A stretch of 64,000 bases of DNA from Heliocidaris tuberculata (Eukaryota; Echinodermata; Echinoidea; Camarodonta; Echinometridae): assembly GCA_025618425.1 (NCBI GenBank), contig CM046844.1:18087411-18151410 (forward strand), in the 5' to 3' direction. A program made the translations under genes and the position numbers. This document shows, piece by piece, positions 22,167-33,345 of this stretch (the stretch's first letter is position 1; every line of letters starts with the position of its first letter). The notes beneath the pieces were generated by a model. It did not search any database. It worked only from the letters and a program-made list of their open reading frames with translations, and was not told the origin of the DNA.

Positions 22167-22545
22167 TTTTTTTTGTATTTCAACCTCTAAGAAGAGGCCT
22201 ATTTTTATTGAAACCCCAATCTTGGGGGTAATAAAACAATTATACAAGGTAAAACAATTTCACAGTAATCACATCCAAATAAACAAAACACAACAGACTG
22301 TATATGGTATTAAAGTAAACAATAAATATGTCATTCTAATAGTGCATTCATGTCTAGCATCTGCCACTTCCTAAAAAATTTCTCCATGGCGTTGTTTTTT
22401 AACGCCACCTGTTTTTCTAAAGAATAATGAAATTTGATTAGATACTCAAAATGACTTAATGAGGGGCTGTGTTTTTTATATCGTGCATTGTAAATGATTA
22501 TTTTAACCAAAATAACGGAAAGGTTCAAAAATAAATTTGGACGAA
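22167..22545 (-). mobile_element. Short 5'-truncated LINE with 13-bp target duplication
   Basis: Flanked by identical TTTAGAGCAAGTT at 22154-22166 and 22546-22558. The left edge is a T run, the poly(A) tail on the minus strand. The minus-strand frame 22331-22528 gives about 65 residues ending in FFRKWQMLDMNALLE, similar in layout to the C-terminus of the LINE fragment at 7497-8294 (KIAQKNDKLCLHFKKW). It represents only the last part of ORF2 plus the 3' UTR. Confidence 0.85.
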
Positions 22546-22558
22546 TTTAGAGCAAGTT

Positions 22559-23420
22559 GCATTGAAGGAAAGCAGAAAAATCAGATAAACCGATGGGACA
22601 AAGTTTCAACAGATCGGTTTATGAATGTAACGAAAGTTGTGATTTTCTTTTTGTAAGTGTTGTGATCACTACACATTTGAACATTTTAATTTCTATTGTA
22701 TTCAGACTTTCAGCAACGTAACTATCTCTCTCTCTCTCTCTGGTTTGCCTCACTGTATAGGTTTAAAAACTTTATATTTGATTACTATACAGATTTTCCT
22801 AACCTACATTGTGACTCCCTTGAACATTATCTTGAAGAAGAAAGCCAAATATTTATTCAAAGTCAAGGTAGGCCTCTTACTAACTCACCCCCCCCCCCCC
22901 AAACAAAAAAAACAACAAACAAAACAAACAAACAAAAAAATATGTAGAGAAAAATCAATGCCAAAACATCAAAACAATGACGGCGAAAACAAATATGTAA
23001 GGCCATGATTTCACAAAGACAGAGCTCACATGATGATTAAACCTCTTATTACCTCAGTGATATGTTTATTTGAACTGGGAATCAATGAATGGTCTATAGA
23101 TATTGGGTGATATCTGTGATATTGCTCACGTGTGGAAGGAATTGACATGCCTTGCATTCTGTATTATTTTATGTTTGGGAATCAACGTATTATGTTTACA
23201 CTTACTAGAGGTCAATATCGTTCATTTCAACAATGCATTTGTCAATATAACAATGACCAAGCATTCCGATGGTTCACAAGAACCACTCGACAGGAAGAGC
23301 AAAATAAAAGAAACATGTCTGATTTCTTGTTGCATTATTCCCTCTCTCTCCCTTTCTCTTTCTTTCTGTCTCTCTCTTTCTTTCTCTCTCTATTTCTTTT
23401 CTGTACATTGGCCAAAATTC
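22559..23420. other. No gene seen; short CT and C runs
   Basis: (CT)n at 22725-22741, a C run near 22890 and pyrimidine-rich stretches at 23340-23400. The open frames at 22696-23008 and 23103-23497 mix repeat with AT-rich sequence and show no domain. Confidence 0.45.
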
Positions 23421-23427
23421 TGCCTAC

Positions 23428-23620
23428 TTTTTTTTTCAATGATCTTTATTTTGATTCCACTCATATTTATATTAATATAATTATACATAAATCATAAATC
23501 AACATTTCAATGAAAGTATATAACAAATAAAGCACATTATCATGTAACATCTTCTTTAAATAGATAACTTAAAGTCAAACTATGAAGAAAGCATTGAATG
23601 AAATCTTTTCATAAAATAGC
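23428..23620 (-). mobile_element. Possible LINE 3' tail
   Basis: A T run followed by about 180 bases of AT-rich sequence, similar in layout to the tails of the confirmed LINE copies on the minus strand. No coding remnant or target duplication was seen. Confidence 0.25.
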
Positions 23621-23724
23621 CCCCCCCCCCCCCATGAACATGGGAAACAATATTTATATCATATGACTGCATATACAATGTACTGGCCTCCCTACACCCA
23701 AACCCCCTACCCCCCCCCCTTTCA

Positions 23725-23726
23725 CT

Positions 23727-23761
<35 letters not shown>

Positions 23762-23910
23762 ACACACACACTCTCTCTCTCTCTCTCTCTGCCTACACAC
23801 ACACACACGCACACACACACACACAAACAAACCATTCTCGGTCTTCCGGTTCTGTCTGTCTGTCTGTCTCTCTCTGTGTCTCTGTCTCTGTCTCTCTCTC
23901 TCTCTTAAGC
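23725..23910. repeat. CA, CT and GTCT microsatellites
   Basis: (CA)n, (CT)n, (CA)n, then (GTCT)n and (CT)n in succession. Confidence 0.95.
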
Positions 23911-23954
23911 CCTCTCCATCTGTCGGTCTATGTGTCTTTCCCTTTCCTATAGCT

Positions 23955-24025
23955 CCACCTGTCTATCTATCCGTATGTCTATCTATCTATCTATGTATCT
24001 ATGTATGTATCTATCTATCTCCTTA
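23955..24025. repeat. TCTA tetranucleotide repeat
   Basis: Imperfect (TCTA)n and (TGTATCTA)n. Confidence 0.85.
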
Positions 24026-24252
24026 TCTTTCTGTTTGTATGCCGTTCACTTTACTCACGTTAATTATATTCGTCCATTTACAATTCAAGTTTCAAATGTC
24101 CTGAGTTAAGTTGTCCCGCTTCACCGCGCCATCTCCTCTCTTTGCAATTGAAGGGACAGCAATTGTTTATCAGGAGAAATGTAGTCTACGTTCTTCATAA
24201 TGTCAAGACCCTGTTTCTTTATCTGCTCTTTTCCCTTGCTATAACCCCGGGT

Positions 24253-24521
24253 CAGGGGCGGCGCTACAGGGGGGGGGGGGCAGAGGGGGCGACCGCCCCC
24301 CTATGATTTTTCAAGTAGTGAAAAAAGAAAAAAAAAGAAGAAAAAGAAGAAAAGGAGGAAGAAAAGGGAAGAAAAGGGAAGAAAGAAGAAAGATGAGTAT
24401 TAAAAAGAGAAGTTTTAAACCTATAACTCTATATTACCCCTGTTATTTAATGGAGAAAAAATATGACGTCATCTTTAGGTCGTCTTGCACCTCCTATCAA
24501 AATACCCTGGCGCCGCCCCTG
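24253..24521 (+). mobile_element. hAT-type MITE, copy 1, with 8-bp duplication
   Basis: The element begins CAGGGGCGGCGCTACAG and ends CTGGCGCCGCCCCTG, and is flanked by CCCCGGGT on both sides (24245-24252, 24522-24529). An 8-bp duplication and CAG...CTG ends are hallmarks of the hAT superfamily. The inside is a purine-rich A/G tract and a GACGTCATC segment. The Lys/Arg-rich open frame inside is not a gene. It is nearly identical to copies at 36003 and 52740. Confidence 0.93.
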
Positions 24522-24603
24522 CCCCGGGTATAACCCATTTTCCATGTGTTCTATTAATGGTTCCTAAGTTCTGAATTTCAGTTCACTTCGAAGTAACTCT
24601 ATG

Positions 24604-25075
24604 CATGGGCGCAAATCCTGGGGGGAGGGGACAGGGGGACATGTCCCCCCCCCACCTTTTTGAAGATAGGCGAATGTCCCCCCACCTTTTGAATAACTTT
24701 TTTTTTTTTTTTTTTGCTTGTCCGAGAATTTAAGAGGCAAATGTCCCCCCCCCCCACCTTTTTGAATAACCCTTTGTTTTTGTTTTTCCGTTTGTCAGAG
24801 AATTTTGGAGGCGAATGTCCCCCCACCTTTTTGAATAGCCTTTTTTATTTTTTGCTTGTCAGAGAATTTTGGACGCGAATGTCCCCCCCCCCCACCTTTT
24901 TGAATAGCTCTTTTTTTTTTTATTGCTTGTCGGAGAATTTAAGAGGCAAATGCCCCCCCCCCCCCACCTCTTTGAATCTTTGAATAACCTTTTTTTTTTT
25001 TTTTTTTTGCTTGTCAGAGAATTTTAGAGGCAAATTCCCCCCCCCCCCCCTTTTCAAAATGGATTTGCGCCACTG
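24604..25075 (+). mobile_element. hAT-type MITE with five tandem core units
   Basis: The ends are CATGGGCGCAAATCC and GGATTTGCGCCACTG, with exact 8-bp duplications ACTCTATG (24596-24603 and 25076-25083). The inside is five variable units of about 65-100 bases, each made of a T run, GCTTGTCAGAGAATTT, a GGCRAATG piece, a C run and ACCTTTTTGAATA. Open frames on both strands arise from these units. Confidence 0.92.
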
Positions 25076-25083
25076 ACTCTATG

Positions 25084-26320
25084 TGAAATAATAAATCTTT
25101 TCCGCATTGCCCATTTCAGGCAATTAAAATTCGGTATAGTCTCTATGATCAAGAATGATGACCATGACATGAACCGCCAATTAAACATTTAATTTGATTA
25201 CAAACAATAAAAGTTATAGATGATGGAAATGTAAATGTTTTTTGAAAATTAAATTTTGAAAAAAAGAGATGGAGAGAATAAAACTAGTGTTGCTTCCCCA
25301 ATTGTTTCATTATTTTGTAACTTGAATATGAGCCATGGACGATCATCCCGAAATTCTTAGAGTCCTAAAGCGATGGACTAAAATATTTCTGTCTCTACAA
25401 TTTTTTATCAAGGATCCTCCGCTGTTTTTAAAGTCTCGGAGTCTGTTTATAGTCCGGTATGCCTATCGTGCATGCTAAGGGTCTCCCCAAGTAACCAACT
25501 ATAATGTCTAAATTTAGAGACTACGTTGTGTCGTCACCAATGTCTGATCAATAAATGCTTTCTCGGCCAACTCGAAGCTACGCGGCGACAGCGCTGAATG
25601 AAATGGAGATCCTGCGCTATTGCACGACGCACTATCGTCGTTTCCGCACTCAACCCAGCTGATAGCCTATTGTAATCTTTCTACGATTATTCCGCACCAT
25701 TCCCAATTTCCCATGCATATTGTCAATAATAAACAACGCACTAACTACAGACTTTTGCTGAGACTTTTAACACAAACTCATTATCTCTGGAGGTGTGTCG
25801 AAACTTCATTGTTATAGAGATAACATTGTGGAAACATATCTGAAAACTCGTAAAGAGATCGACGCCGCCAGTACCAGATAAAGCAGCCATATTTACTGTG
25901 AAGCGATCGGAAATAGGAGAGTGCAATATGAGCTAAGCATCGCCATGATCTGAAAGTTGAACGTTACAATACACAAGTTCACTTGGTTGGTAAGTTATGA
26001 ATACCATTGTTTTCAGCTATAATCTGTGAAAATGAGTTGTTGCATTAGGCCTATATAATACCATGTCCACTACAACTGACATCGGCTGCAATAGCCGTGA
26101 TTAACGAATACATAATAGCAGACCATGGTTTATACGCCTACGCCTCATGTACAAACATTATAAAAACATATTATGCGAAGAACATCCCATGATTGAGTGA
26201 TATTATTTTCACTGAATGACAGCCCGTTACAGATAATGTGTATTCACAAGTCATTATAGAGAAATGGCAATGAACGTGAAGAAAACAGAGTGACACTCGG
26301 AAGTTTAATGAAATAATTCA
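25084..26320. other. No gene seen
   Basis: Mixed-composition sequence with short frames (25620-25926) that lack domains. No repeat was recognised. Confidence 0.4.
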
Positions 26321-26324
26321 TCAT

Positions 26325-26385
26325 CATTATCTTATTATTATTATTATTCATTATTATTATCATCATCATCATAATTATAATGACA
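26325..26385. repeat. TTA / ATC trinucleotide repeat
   Basis: Short (TTA)n passing into (ATC)n. Confidence 0.8.
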
Positions 26386-26992
26386 CAATCATCTTTTGCT
26401 CAATACGTCATTTATTATTTACTACCCTATGTAAGTTGTAGGTGTATTTTTACACTAAAATTCACATATATCCTACAAATTCGTTCGTGTTTTTATAAAT
26501 AGCGTAGCCGGAATGGGGAGGTACAGATGGTGAATTTTGATATTTATCGGCACGCTCTGTCTGTACAATAACTTTGTCTTATTTATTTATTTATTATTTT
26601 TTTTGCAAGGATCTTGCAAAAATTAGACCACTGTTCAAGTTCAGAATCGATTTTGATAGCCTGTAATTGTAATGCCCCTCTGATATTTTTCCTGGCTGTT
26701 CGAAAACTTCCGGCCTTCTCGCTCTCCTTTTTCATGATAACCGATTTGAATGTCCTTGATCTTTGAAAGCCTGCATCGGAACATTGATGTATGTTGGAAT
26801 GTAATGTTCATTTCATTTTCTTTTGTAATTTTTCCTCATTGCGACACCTGTTCCGCTCCCGGGCAGCTTGGTGGGGTGCACAAGACATACTAGAGTCAAA
26901 GAAATTGTTATTCACTCGATTCCGAGATTGAATATGTGGAGCCTACAATTCATTATTTATTCAGAGAAATGGTAACATTAATAATGATGATG
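26386..26992. other. No gene seen
   Basis: A short (ATTT)n lies at 26580. Nothing else was recognised. Confidence 0.4.
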
Positions 26993-27033
26993 ATAACGAT
27001 AATGATAAAATAATAGTGATAATAATAATAATG

Positions 27034-27074
<41 letters not shown>

Positions 27075-27097
27075 AATAATAATAGTAATGATAGTAA
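26993..27097. repeat. AAT / GATAAT repeat, left part
   Basis: (GATAAT)n and (AAT)n. The array continues at 27311-27420 after a MITE inserted into it. Confidence 0.9.
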
Positions 27098-27310
27098 TAC
27101 ACTCTAAAAACTCAAGTGTCAAATCGCCATTTAAAAGGGCTGAGGAGTGACAACTTTTTCAAAATGGTAGATCAGCTCTTTTTAACTGCTGGATTCAGCC
27201 TTTATAGTGTTGTATCCAGCATGTTAAAAGTGTTAATCTACAATTTTGAAAAAGTTGTCCCTCCTCGGCCATTTTAAATGGTGATTTAACACTTTAGTTT
27301 TTAGAGTGTA
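27098..27310. mobile_element. Palindromic MITE inside the AAT repeat
   Basis: The ends TACACTCTAAAAACT and its near complement at the right, with internal pairing of GCCATTTAAAAGGGCTGAGG and CCTCGGCCATTTTAAATGG, form one hairpin. It interrupts the AAT/GATAAT array. Confidence 0.85.
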
Positions 27311-27425
27311 ATAATGATAATAGTAATGATAGTAATGATGATAATAATGATAATTATGATAATGATAACAATAATGATAATGATTACAATGATAATAAAA
27401 ATGATAATAATAATAATGATAAGGC
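27311..27425. repeat. GATAAT repeat, right part
   Basis: Continuation of the array at 26993-27097. Open frames on both strands (Met/Ile and Tyr/His repeats) are artefacts. Confidence 0.9.
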
Positions 27426-27529
27426 AAGTCAAAGTTATTTTGTCTCATACCACATCTTTCATTATAAATCATTATAAATTATGTGAGCATGCTATTAAGT
27501 TATTAGCCTTGATATAGACTCATTTAATC

Positions 27530-27670
27530 AGGGATGCCACTTTTCAGACAAAAGTAGGAATTCCTACTTTTTCAACATATTTTTAGCCATAGAAAACCAC
27601 TTTTTATGTACAAAAGGGCCCACTCTAGATGAGTTTTCCTACTTTTTTATCAATTCTAAGTGGCATCCCT
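27530..27670. mobile_element. MITE with AGGGATGCCACTT ends
   Basis: The left end AGGGATGCCACTTTTCAGA and the right end AAGTGGCATCCCT are inverted copies. TAGGAATTCCTA forms a small internal palindrome. It is non-coding. Confidence 0.85.
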
Positions 27671-27777
27671 GTTTAATGTCAAGTTATGTTCAGAACTTCA
27701 AAATACTTGGTAACGCATGAGACTCCAAATGACCACAATACCCTGGACTTTCCAAATAATAATGATTATGATAAGAG

Positions 27778-27814
<37 letters not shown>

Positions 27815-28602
27815 AATTGATATTGAGGTGAACTCTGAAATTCACTATTAACTTATTTCCTTTTCTAATGCACACAGACACAAGAATGAAAACGAAATGA
27901 AAAGCCATTATCTAAACGGAATAAGACTATGCTTACGTGCTAAATCATGTTTGTTCAAAGTCCCGACTATAGCACATGACCATTAATCACTGGAGATAGC
28001 CGACATCATGGTGTATACAGTGTCATGTACGATGTCAAATATTATTTACATTTTAAAAAATGACACTTGATACATCGATATTATTAAGAACAAAATGTAT
28101 GTACTGTATGCATCCTCTCAATATTGTGTTTTTTTCCTAATGCATGATATACTGTTATTTTTCAAACTTTTATGAAGTATTCGGCATAGTTTTCATCAAG
28201 CTCTTTAGATGGAATGAATTAGCATTAGATCACACATACACAAATAAGAACCTAGCAAAACTTCAAAATATTCAGATGACAAAGCAGCGAATGGTGTTAA
28301 TTCCCCCCTTTTTTCTGTTCATATAAGTAGTGGAAAGCCGTGAAAAAATACAAGTCGACATCACCATTTTGTTCATTGAAAAAGTTTGTTTCCCTGGTTG
28401 TGTAAAATCTTTGACCCCATTTGTATTCTTTAGATCACGAACTATTTCTTTTTATGTCATGTTTGCTTTTATAGGGACTACTCCTAAAGCATCTTCTACC
28501 CTCATCTCAGTAAACCACATTACTCATCCTCACACCTGCCTGCAGTCTTTAGTTCATCTTTGTGATAGGTTTCATATAGCCCTTAGTTTGAAGCTTGCAA
28601 GA
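27671..28602. other. No convincing gene; GA repeat at 27782
   Basis: (GA)n at 27782-27810. The sequence around 28474-28511 has an acceptor-like TTTTATAG and 12 Thr/Ser-rich codons before GTAAAC, but its phases (1 in, 0 out) do not fit the neighbouring exons. Confidence 0.4.
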
Positions 28603-28698
28603 AGAAGGAGGAGGAGGAGGAAGAAGAGAAGGAGAAGAAGGAGAAGAAGAAGAAGAAGAAGAAGAAGAAGAAGAAGAAGAAGAAGAAGAAGAAGAAGA
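28603..28698. repeat. GAA / GGA repeat
   Basis: (GGA)n then (GAA)n about 95 bases long. It produces poly-Arg and poly-Glu frames that are not genes. Confidence 0.95.
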
Positions 28699-29560
28699 TA
28701 TCATGAATCCTTGTTTTGTCCTTGTCATGACGTTTTCTCCTTTCTGTGTGCTTCACGTTTTTTGTTTCATTATCGTTTATTGTTCAGATGAGGGCCCGGT
28801 TTAGGGCGACACCTCCCCCCCCCCTTCCCTACCCCCATGCGCCCGAATGCATCTATACATAATACTCTATATTAAATTTCTGGTAAACAAAGAAACAAAC
28901 CAATCAAACAATAAACACAAAAACCTAAACCATTGTTCTTGAACACAGTAAAGATTGTTGGCTGTAATACCGAAGTTCAAGGAGTCTCACATTAATTAGT
29001 CATGTGAGGCGGTGTCACTGAAGATAATACATGTACTTAGGATGCCAATATTTATATTTCGAAATACTATCTGACAGGATTCTGGCAATTCATAAATATA
29101 ACATTGCCTATTGTGTTAGCTAGGTCGTGAATCAAAGTCCGAAAACGGATAAATCATTTGTTCAGAAATGAAAATGAATACATAGAACATGCTGAATACT
29201 ATCCCTATGCCATGTATGCCCCCCAAATAAAATTAAGGAAACCAATCGCGATTATACGTACATGTAGCTCGAACTTTTTTTGCCCTCCCCCAAAACTAGG
29301 CTTTTATGCTAAATCGAGAAGATGGGTTTAAAAATAAAATTAACTCTTAGAGCTTACTGTCATGTAAATAAAGTATTTGCACTGTAATGATAGAACAATA
29401 AAAGTGTAAGGAGAAAGTTGGGTTGTGGGTAAAATGGGTAATATTTTCTTTTGAAACAAAAACAACCCTGATTCTGAGGGTAGGTTTGAAAAGAATTAAA
29501 GCATTTTGGTTTGCTTTTAATATATAAGAAGAGGAATCATATGGCGCAGTTAATATTTCA
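28699..29560. other. No gene seen
   Basis: A C run lies near 28815. The rest is AT-rich unique sequence. Confidence 0.45.
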
Positions 29561-29561
29561 C

Positions 29562-29660
29562 CAATTAATCAACGAATCACTCATTCAATCAGTCTATCCA
29601 TCCATAAATTATCAATCAATCGATCAATTAATCAATCAATCCAGCAATCAACCCATCAAC
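29562..29660. repeat. TCAA-type repeat
   Basis: A degenerate array of ATCAATCA / CCATCAA words. Confidence 0.8.
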
Positions 29661-29903
29661 AATAAATTCATCCATTTATGCCTAGTATTTTGTTTATTAT
29701 CTCAAACTACAAAAAATGTAATATTTTCATTTTATTTTCAGTACCACATATCGAATGTCCAGTGGAGAAGCATAGACCTACCGTCACCCCACGATTTCTC
29801 TGTAACTGACCTTCATTTCAACGCAGGCTACCCCTCGAGAAAAGAAAACAGAAAACATCGAAGTCCAACTTTTCACGCTACTGCTTATTGTCAAAGAGGG
29901 CAG

Positions 29904-30071
29904 CAAACATGAATACGGCAACATCGCTTCCTGGCTTCGTCGCCAGTGCTTCGACAGCGGGACTAGACACAAGACTGCAGTCAGTTTCAACAGAAGCTGG
30001 TTCTTCTGATTTGGAGAGGGCGTCAGCCTCTCTTATTTCTAAACTCACGACTGTGATCACAGAAACTCTAG
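29904..30071 (+). CDS. Ser/Thr-rich stalk exon of the distal membrane module
   Basis: The reading frame continues in phase into the exon at 30887 (donor CTAG|GTGAGC, phase 1). The residues are Ser/Thr/Ala-rich (for example TSLPGFVASASTAG and LERASASLISKLTTVITET) with no Cys, as expected of an O-glycosylated stalk. The 5' end is uncertain. An acceptor at 29902-29903 gives phase 1, which suits the FN3 donor. A better-looking acceptor at 29826 (TTCATTTCAACGCAG) would extend the exon but enter in phase 2. An in-frame TGA at 29807 blocks anything earlier. Confidence 0.5.
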
Positions 30072-30886
30072 GTGAGCAGACATGTTTTATCAGTTTTATC
30101 AGTGTCGGCAGGGGATGATGTAATAAGAGAAGGCCAAGGTATTATTGTCAAGGGGCGTTGCAAAACCATTTTGTATGCGGGGGGGGGGGGGGGGGGGGGT
30201 ATTGAATTAACCAGAAAAAAAAAATTAGCAGAAAAATTCCCAACAGGCAAAAAAAATAATAAATGAATAAAAATCATAATATATGTATATACATGAGATC
30301 AGCATTTTTTGTAATTTGCCAACAAGGGTTTTAAAAATGTTTAATTTGAGAAAGAAAATGTTGAAAAGGGATGTCACACCCAGTCCCCTTTCTAGCGATA
30401 TCGACCCTTCATCAGAATAATATGGCAAAAACATTAGGCCCATCATGAGCCTAACAGACCCAGTGGCGTATCCAGAATAAAGTGAGTTGGAGTATGCCCC
30501 CACTCTTTTGAAGTTTGGAAGTAAAGAAATACAAAAGAGGTACATTTTTAATCCACTAAACAATTAGAACAGTAGAACACTAGAACAGTCTGTTCTTTTA
30601 TGCAGATCAATGCTCTATTCAATCCCATTTATTTTTCCCGAAAAAAGGTTGAACAGTACCTGTGACTGAGGGAGGTCTTTGCATTGTTGGTCATCGTGAG
30701 GTTGAGAGTTCGAATCACAGCCTGTCACTAATTGTCCTCTGGCAGACGTTGATTTACATTAGCCACAGCACACACAGGTGTAAATGTTTTAGCAGTAAAC
30801 ACAAGAGATCATAGAGATGTAAAAGTGAGCTGTATATTATCAGTTTGCTTCGTCTACATGTTTTCTTTTTATCCCTTTCGCGGTAG
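30072..30886 (+). other. Intron with poly(G) and SINE
   Basis: Contains a run of about 20 G at 30180 and a SINE-like sequence at 30660-30830. Confidence 0.5.
30660..30830 (+). mobile_element. tRNA-derived SINE fragment
   Basis: A box-B-like GAGAGTTCGAATCACAGCC is followed by CTCTGGCAGACGTTGATTTA and AGGTGTAAATG, the same general order as the SINE at 9110-9330. Box A is degenerate. Confidence 0.5.
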
Positions 30887-30982
30887 GTAATGATACTCAT
30901 AGCTTCAACTCATCATATAGCCCTGGTAACATGAGTTCACCGGTTAATGCGACTCGGATTCCAACAGAAGATGAAGACATGG
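30887..30982 (+). CDS. Short Ser/Asn-rich linker exon
   Basis: Acceptor TTTCGCGGTAG, donor ATGG|GTAGGT, symmetric phase 1-1. The 31-residue peptide has N-glycosylation sequons (NDT, NMS, NAT, NSS) and ends acidic (PTEDEDM) just before the membrane exon. It joins G|GT from the stalk exon and G|GC to the TM exon without a shift. Confidence 0.65.
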
Positions 30983-31039
30983 GTAGGTTGAACTAGATTT
31001 CTAAAATAGATAATAAAAGTTTTTAATAATGATTTGATA

Positions 31040-31257
31040 TGAAACGGAATGAAACAAAAACTAGAGATGTGGCATTTTCTTCACCTGGCGTGCAGCTTCG
31101 AAAGGTCAGTGACCTATTGTTGTTCCCCTGTACATTTTACTTTTTCTCATTATGAGTCACCTGTATTGATTTTTATTCAAAATATAATGCATGTATTTTG
31201 TATATTTGTTACGATTTTTAATGAAATGTGGAAAATAAACTTGAAACTTGAAACTTG
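31040..31257 (+). mobile_element. Probable LINE 3' end with TTGAAAC tail
   Basis: A T-rich 3' UTR-like stretch ends in GAAAATAAACTTGAAACTTG with further AAACTTGA units. Short tandem repeats of this kind are common 3' termini of CR1/L2-type LINEs. It lies in the intron between 30982 and 31811. No coding part is retained. Confidence 0.5.
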
Positions 31258-31721
31258 ATAGGCAATTGGGCTTCCAATAGTTTTTCCATTTTGTTTTTAT
31301 CCCCCTTTTCTTACCTTTTTAAAAATTAAATATAATAATTTTCATTTTTTCGTTCCTTATAATATGTATATGATAAGGAACAAAAACAAAAAACAAAAAC
31401 AAAAACGAAAACAAAAACAAAATACATATATATTTATCCTTAGAGGATTCATGCCCGTAGAAGGGGGGGGGGGGGGGGAGGAGGTGAGCTGCTGGGGCAT
31501 AAGCAAAATGGAATGAAAAACGTACTGAAAAAAATAAAGGGCTCTACCCAAAGCCTTTGTATACAAAAAAAAGTTAACTAACAATTTAAAAAGCTCGTTT
31601 TCTCAGGTCATCCTTTGTTTGATTATTCATATTAGAGTTCGCCTCGACATTAAAGGATATAATCATTAGAAATGACGTTCTTGCTATTATTTTCGTATCC
31701 GCAATCGACTAACACATGAAC

Positions 31722-31733
31722 ACCCACACACAC

Positions 31734-31773
<40 letters not shown>
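31722..31773. repeat. CA microsatellite
   Basis: (CA)n about 50 bases long, ending about 38 bases upstream of the acceptor at 31810. Length changes here could affect splicing, but this is inference. Confidence 0.9.
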
Positions 31774-31776
<3 letters not shown>

Positions 31777-31810
31777 TATCTGTATATTTTCTCCCTCGAC
31801 ATCACTCTAG

Positions 31811-32010
31811 GCATTAAACGCCTGATGGTCATCCTTACCAACGTCTTCGTTGTCGTCGCCATTATCGTCACCTGCTTCCTCGCCTTCCAACATCGGAGAT
31901 GGGAAGACAAGATGAGACTTGAACGACAAAAAGACCCCATCTGCAAATACGATCTGGTCGACATCGAGGAAGAAGAGATCGGCGAAGACTACGAGATCTT
32001 CGAGAAGTAG
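31811..32010 (+). CDS. Terminal exon C: transmembrane segment and acidic tail
   Basis: The acceptor is CGACATCACTCTAG with phase 1 entry. The membrane segment (LMVILTNVFVVVAIIVTCFLAF) is followed by basic HRRWEDKMRLERQK and a short tail with VDIEEEEIGEDYEIFEK, stop TAG at 32008. High GC and strand-consistent coding composition make this a confident exon. The acidic block is reminiscent of the IEEEDVES block of terminal exon B, and a shared origin is possible. It lacks catalytic motifs. It is either a third membrane anchor for the FN3 gene or the end of a separate type I protein. Confidence 0.78.
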
Positions 32011-33345
32011 ACTTTAGAGATTGTTGAACAAACTCATCTGATTGGTTTAAATCATAAGGAATTAAAGACTTATATTCAACGAGAAGGCGATGGCCAAAAC
32101 GACATCTTCTGGTGATTGAACAAATTCACCAGGATGGGTTAAATCATAAGGAATTAGTTTTATGACATCTACGATATCTGTGACATGGTGATCGCCAAAG
32201 CAACATCTTCTGGAGTTTGCAAAACTGGCAGCTATTTTCAGTTTGCCTGCACTCCTGATTTAGGGGGATGAAAGCTAGTGTGTCGTGAATGGTGCGATAC
32301 AATTATTAACTCGAGTAGAGGTGTATCGTGGACCAAACAATTTAGGGGGCACTGACATCATGGAGGAGGCAACGGTCTTACTCAATGAAATGCGAATGAG
32401 GGGGGGGGGGGGTGCCAGATGAGGTCTTGTAATCTTCTTTTCTCTTCCTTTTCACTGCACCCTCTCCTTTTCTTTTTCTCTCATTTTTTCTGGTTCTTTT
32501 TATCCCCCTCTTTTGCCATTCGAGGGCGGGGGTGTCCCCGTGCCCCCCGTTGTTACGTCACTCAGCACAAGAATGGATGTTTGGAAATCTAGTTGTTCAT
32601 TTACGATGTGTTAGGCTCGACAAATGGGCTTCTGTCACCACCCAATATCTATTTGTTCTGAGTTGGCATTCGAATTTATGGAAAAGGTTCGTTATTCCCC
32701 AAGTAAATCCTGAAAAAACACATTTAGTTATTCGACCCTTTATCTGATGAGGCATCTGAGGAGAAGAGTTTTCAGTTATATTCAGGTAACTTAATGAAAC
32801 ATATTTTCTTTTTAATTTATTTTTGTTAATACAAAGTAATTGGACGAGCTGCTCACAAGGTAAATCATAGAGTTGTATTTATTAATACCTAGTTACAAAT
32901 CATTGCATAAAGTTGTGTGGCCATTGAGGTGCTCAGCAAATCTTACATGTGTATAAACAGCAGTTTCCACTGTGACTGATATTGCAGGCTTTTTAATTCC
33001 GTGTTTTTATAATGTACAAAATGTAAATGTATATAATATTTGCAAATACCTGTATCTGATTGCCATTTTAAATAGTAATTTATTTTTTTTACAAACGAGT
33101 TATGAATGTCCACGTGTAAAATGTAATTGCAATTGCAAGTTACAAAGATCCATTAAAATCAACACCGGTCAGATTTATCTAGATGTAATTTTGAGGACTT
33201 AATATTTTCTTTCCAAAAAGAGAAAAAGACTTTCGGAATATTTTAAGTTGACGCGAACACTCTTTTTCTTACGGGCTGGAAATAAGTTGCTTGCTGTTAT
33301 ATATGAGATTGCAATTTCTTTGTTTTGTATGTACACAATAAATGG
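32011..33345 (+). other. Probable 3' UTR of terminal exon C
   Basis: No domain-bearing frame was found. It includes an imperfect direct repeat of about 90 bases (AAATCATAAGGAATTA at about 32050 and 32140). Candidate AATAAA at 33337-33342. Confidence 0.4.

Noticed and set aside
24303..24533. Lys/Arg-rich frame, also seen at 36048 and 52602-53009
   Set aside because: It is the purine tract inside the hAT MITE copies, present wherever the MITE is.
28474..28511. Possible Thr/Ser-rich mini-exon GTTPKASSTLIS
   Set aside because: Phase 1 in and phase 0 out do not match neighbouring exons, and the following donor GTAAAC is weak.
29752..29809. Peptide with ECPVEK and FLCN after a good acceptor at 29741
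   Set aside because: Looks slightly like a Cys-bearing domain start but hits TGA at 29807 in the frame of the stalk exon; the other frame stops at 29910 without fitting any neighbour. Possibly a decayed exon, not supportable.
30692..30730. Box-B-like sequence as a tRNA gene
   Set aside because: No cloverleaf or box A; it continues into a SINE body. The same applies at 9150.
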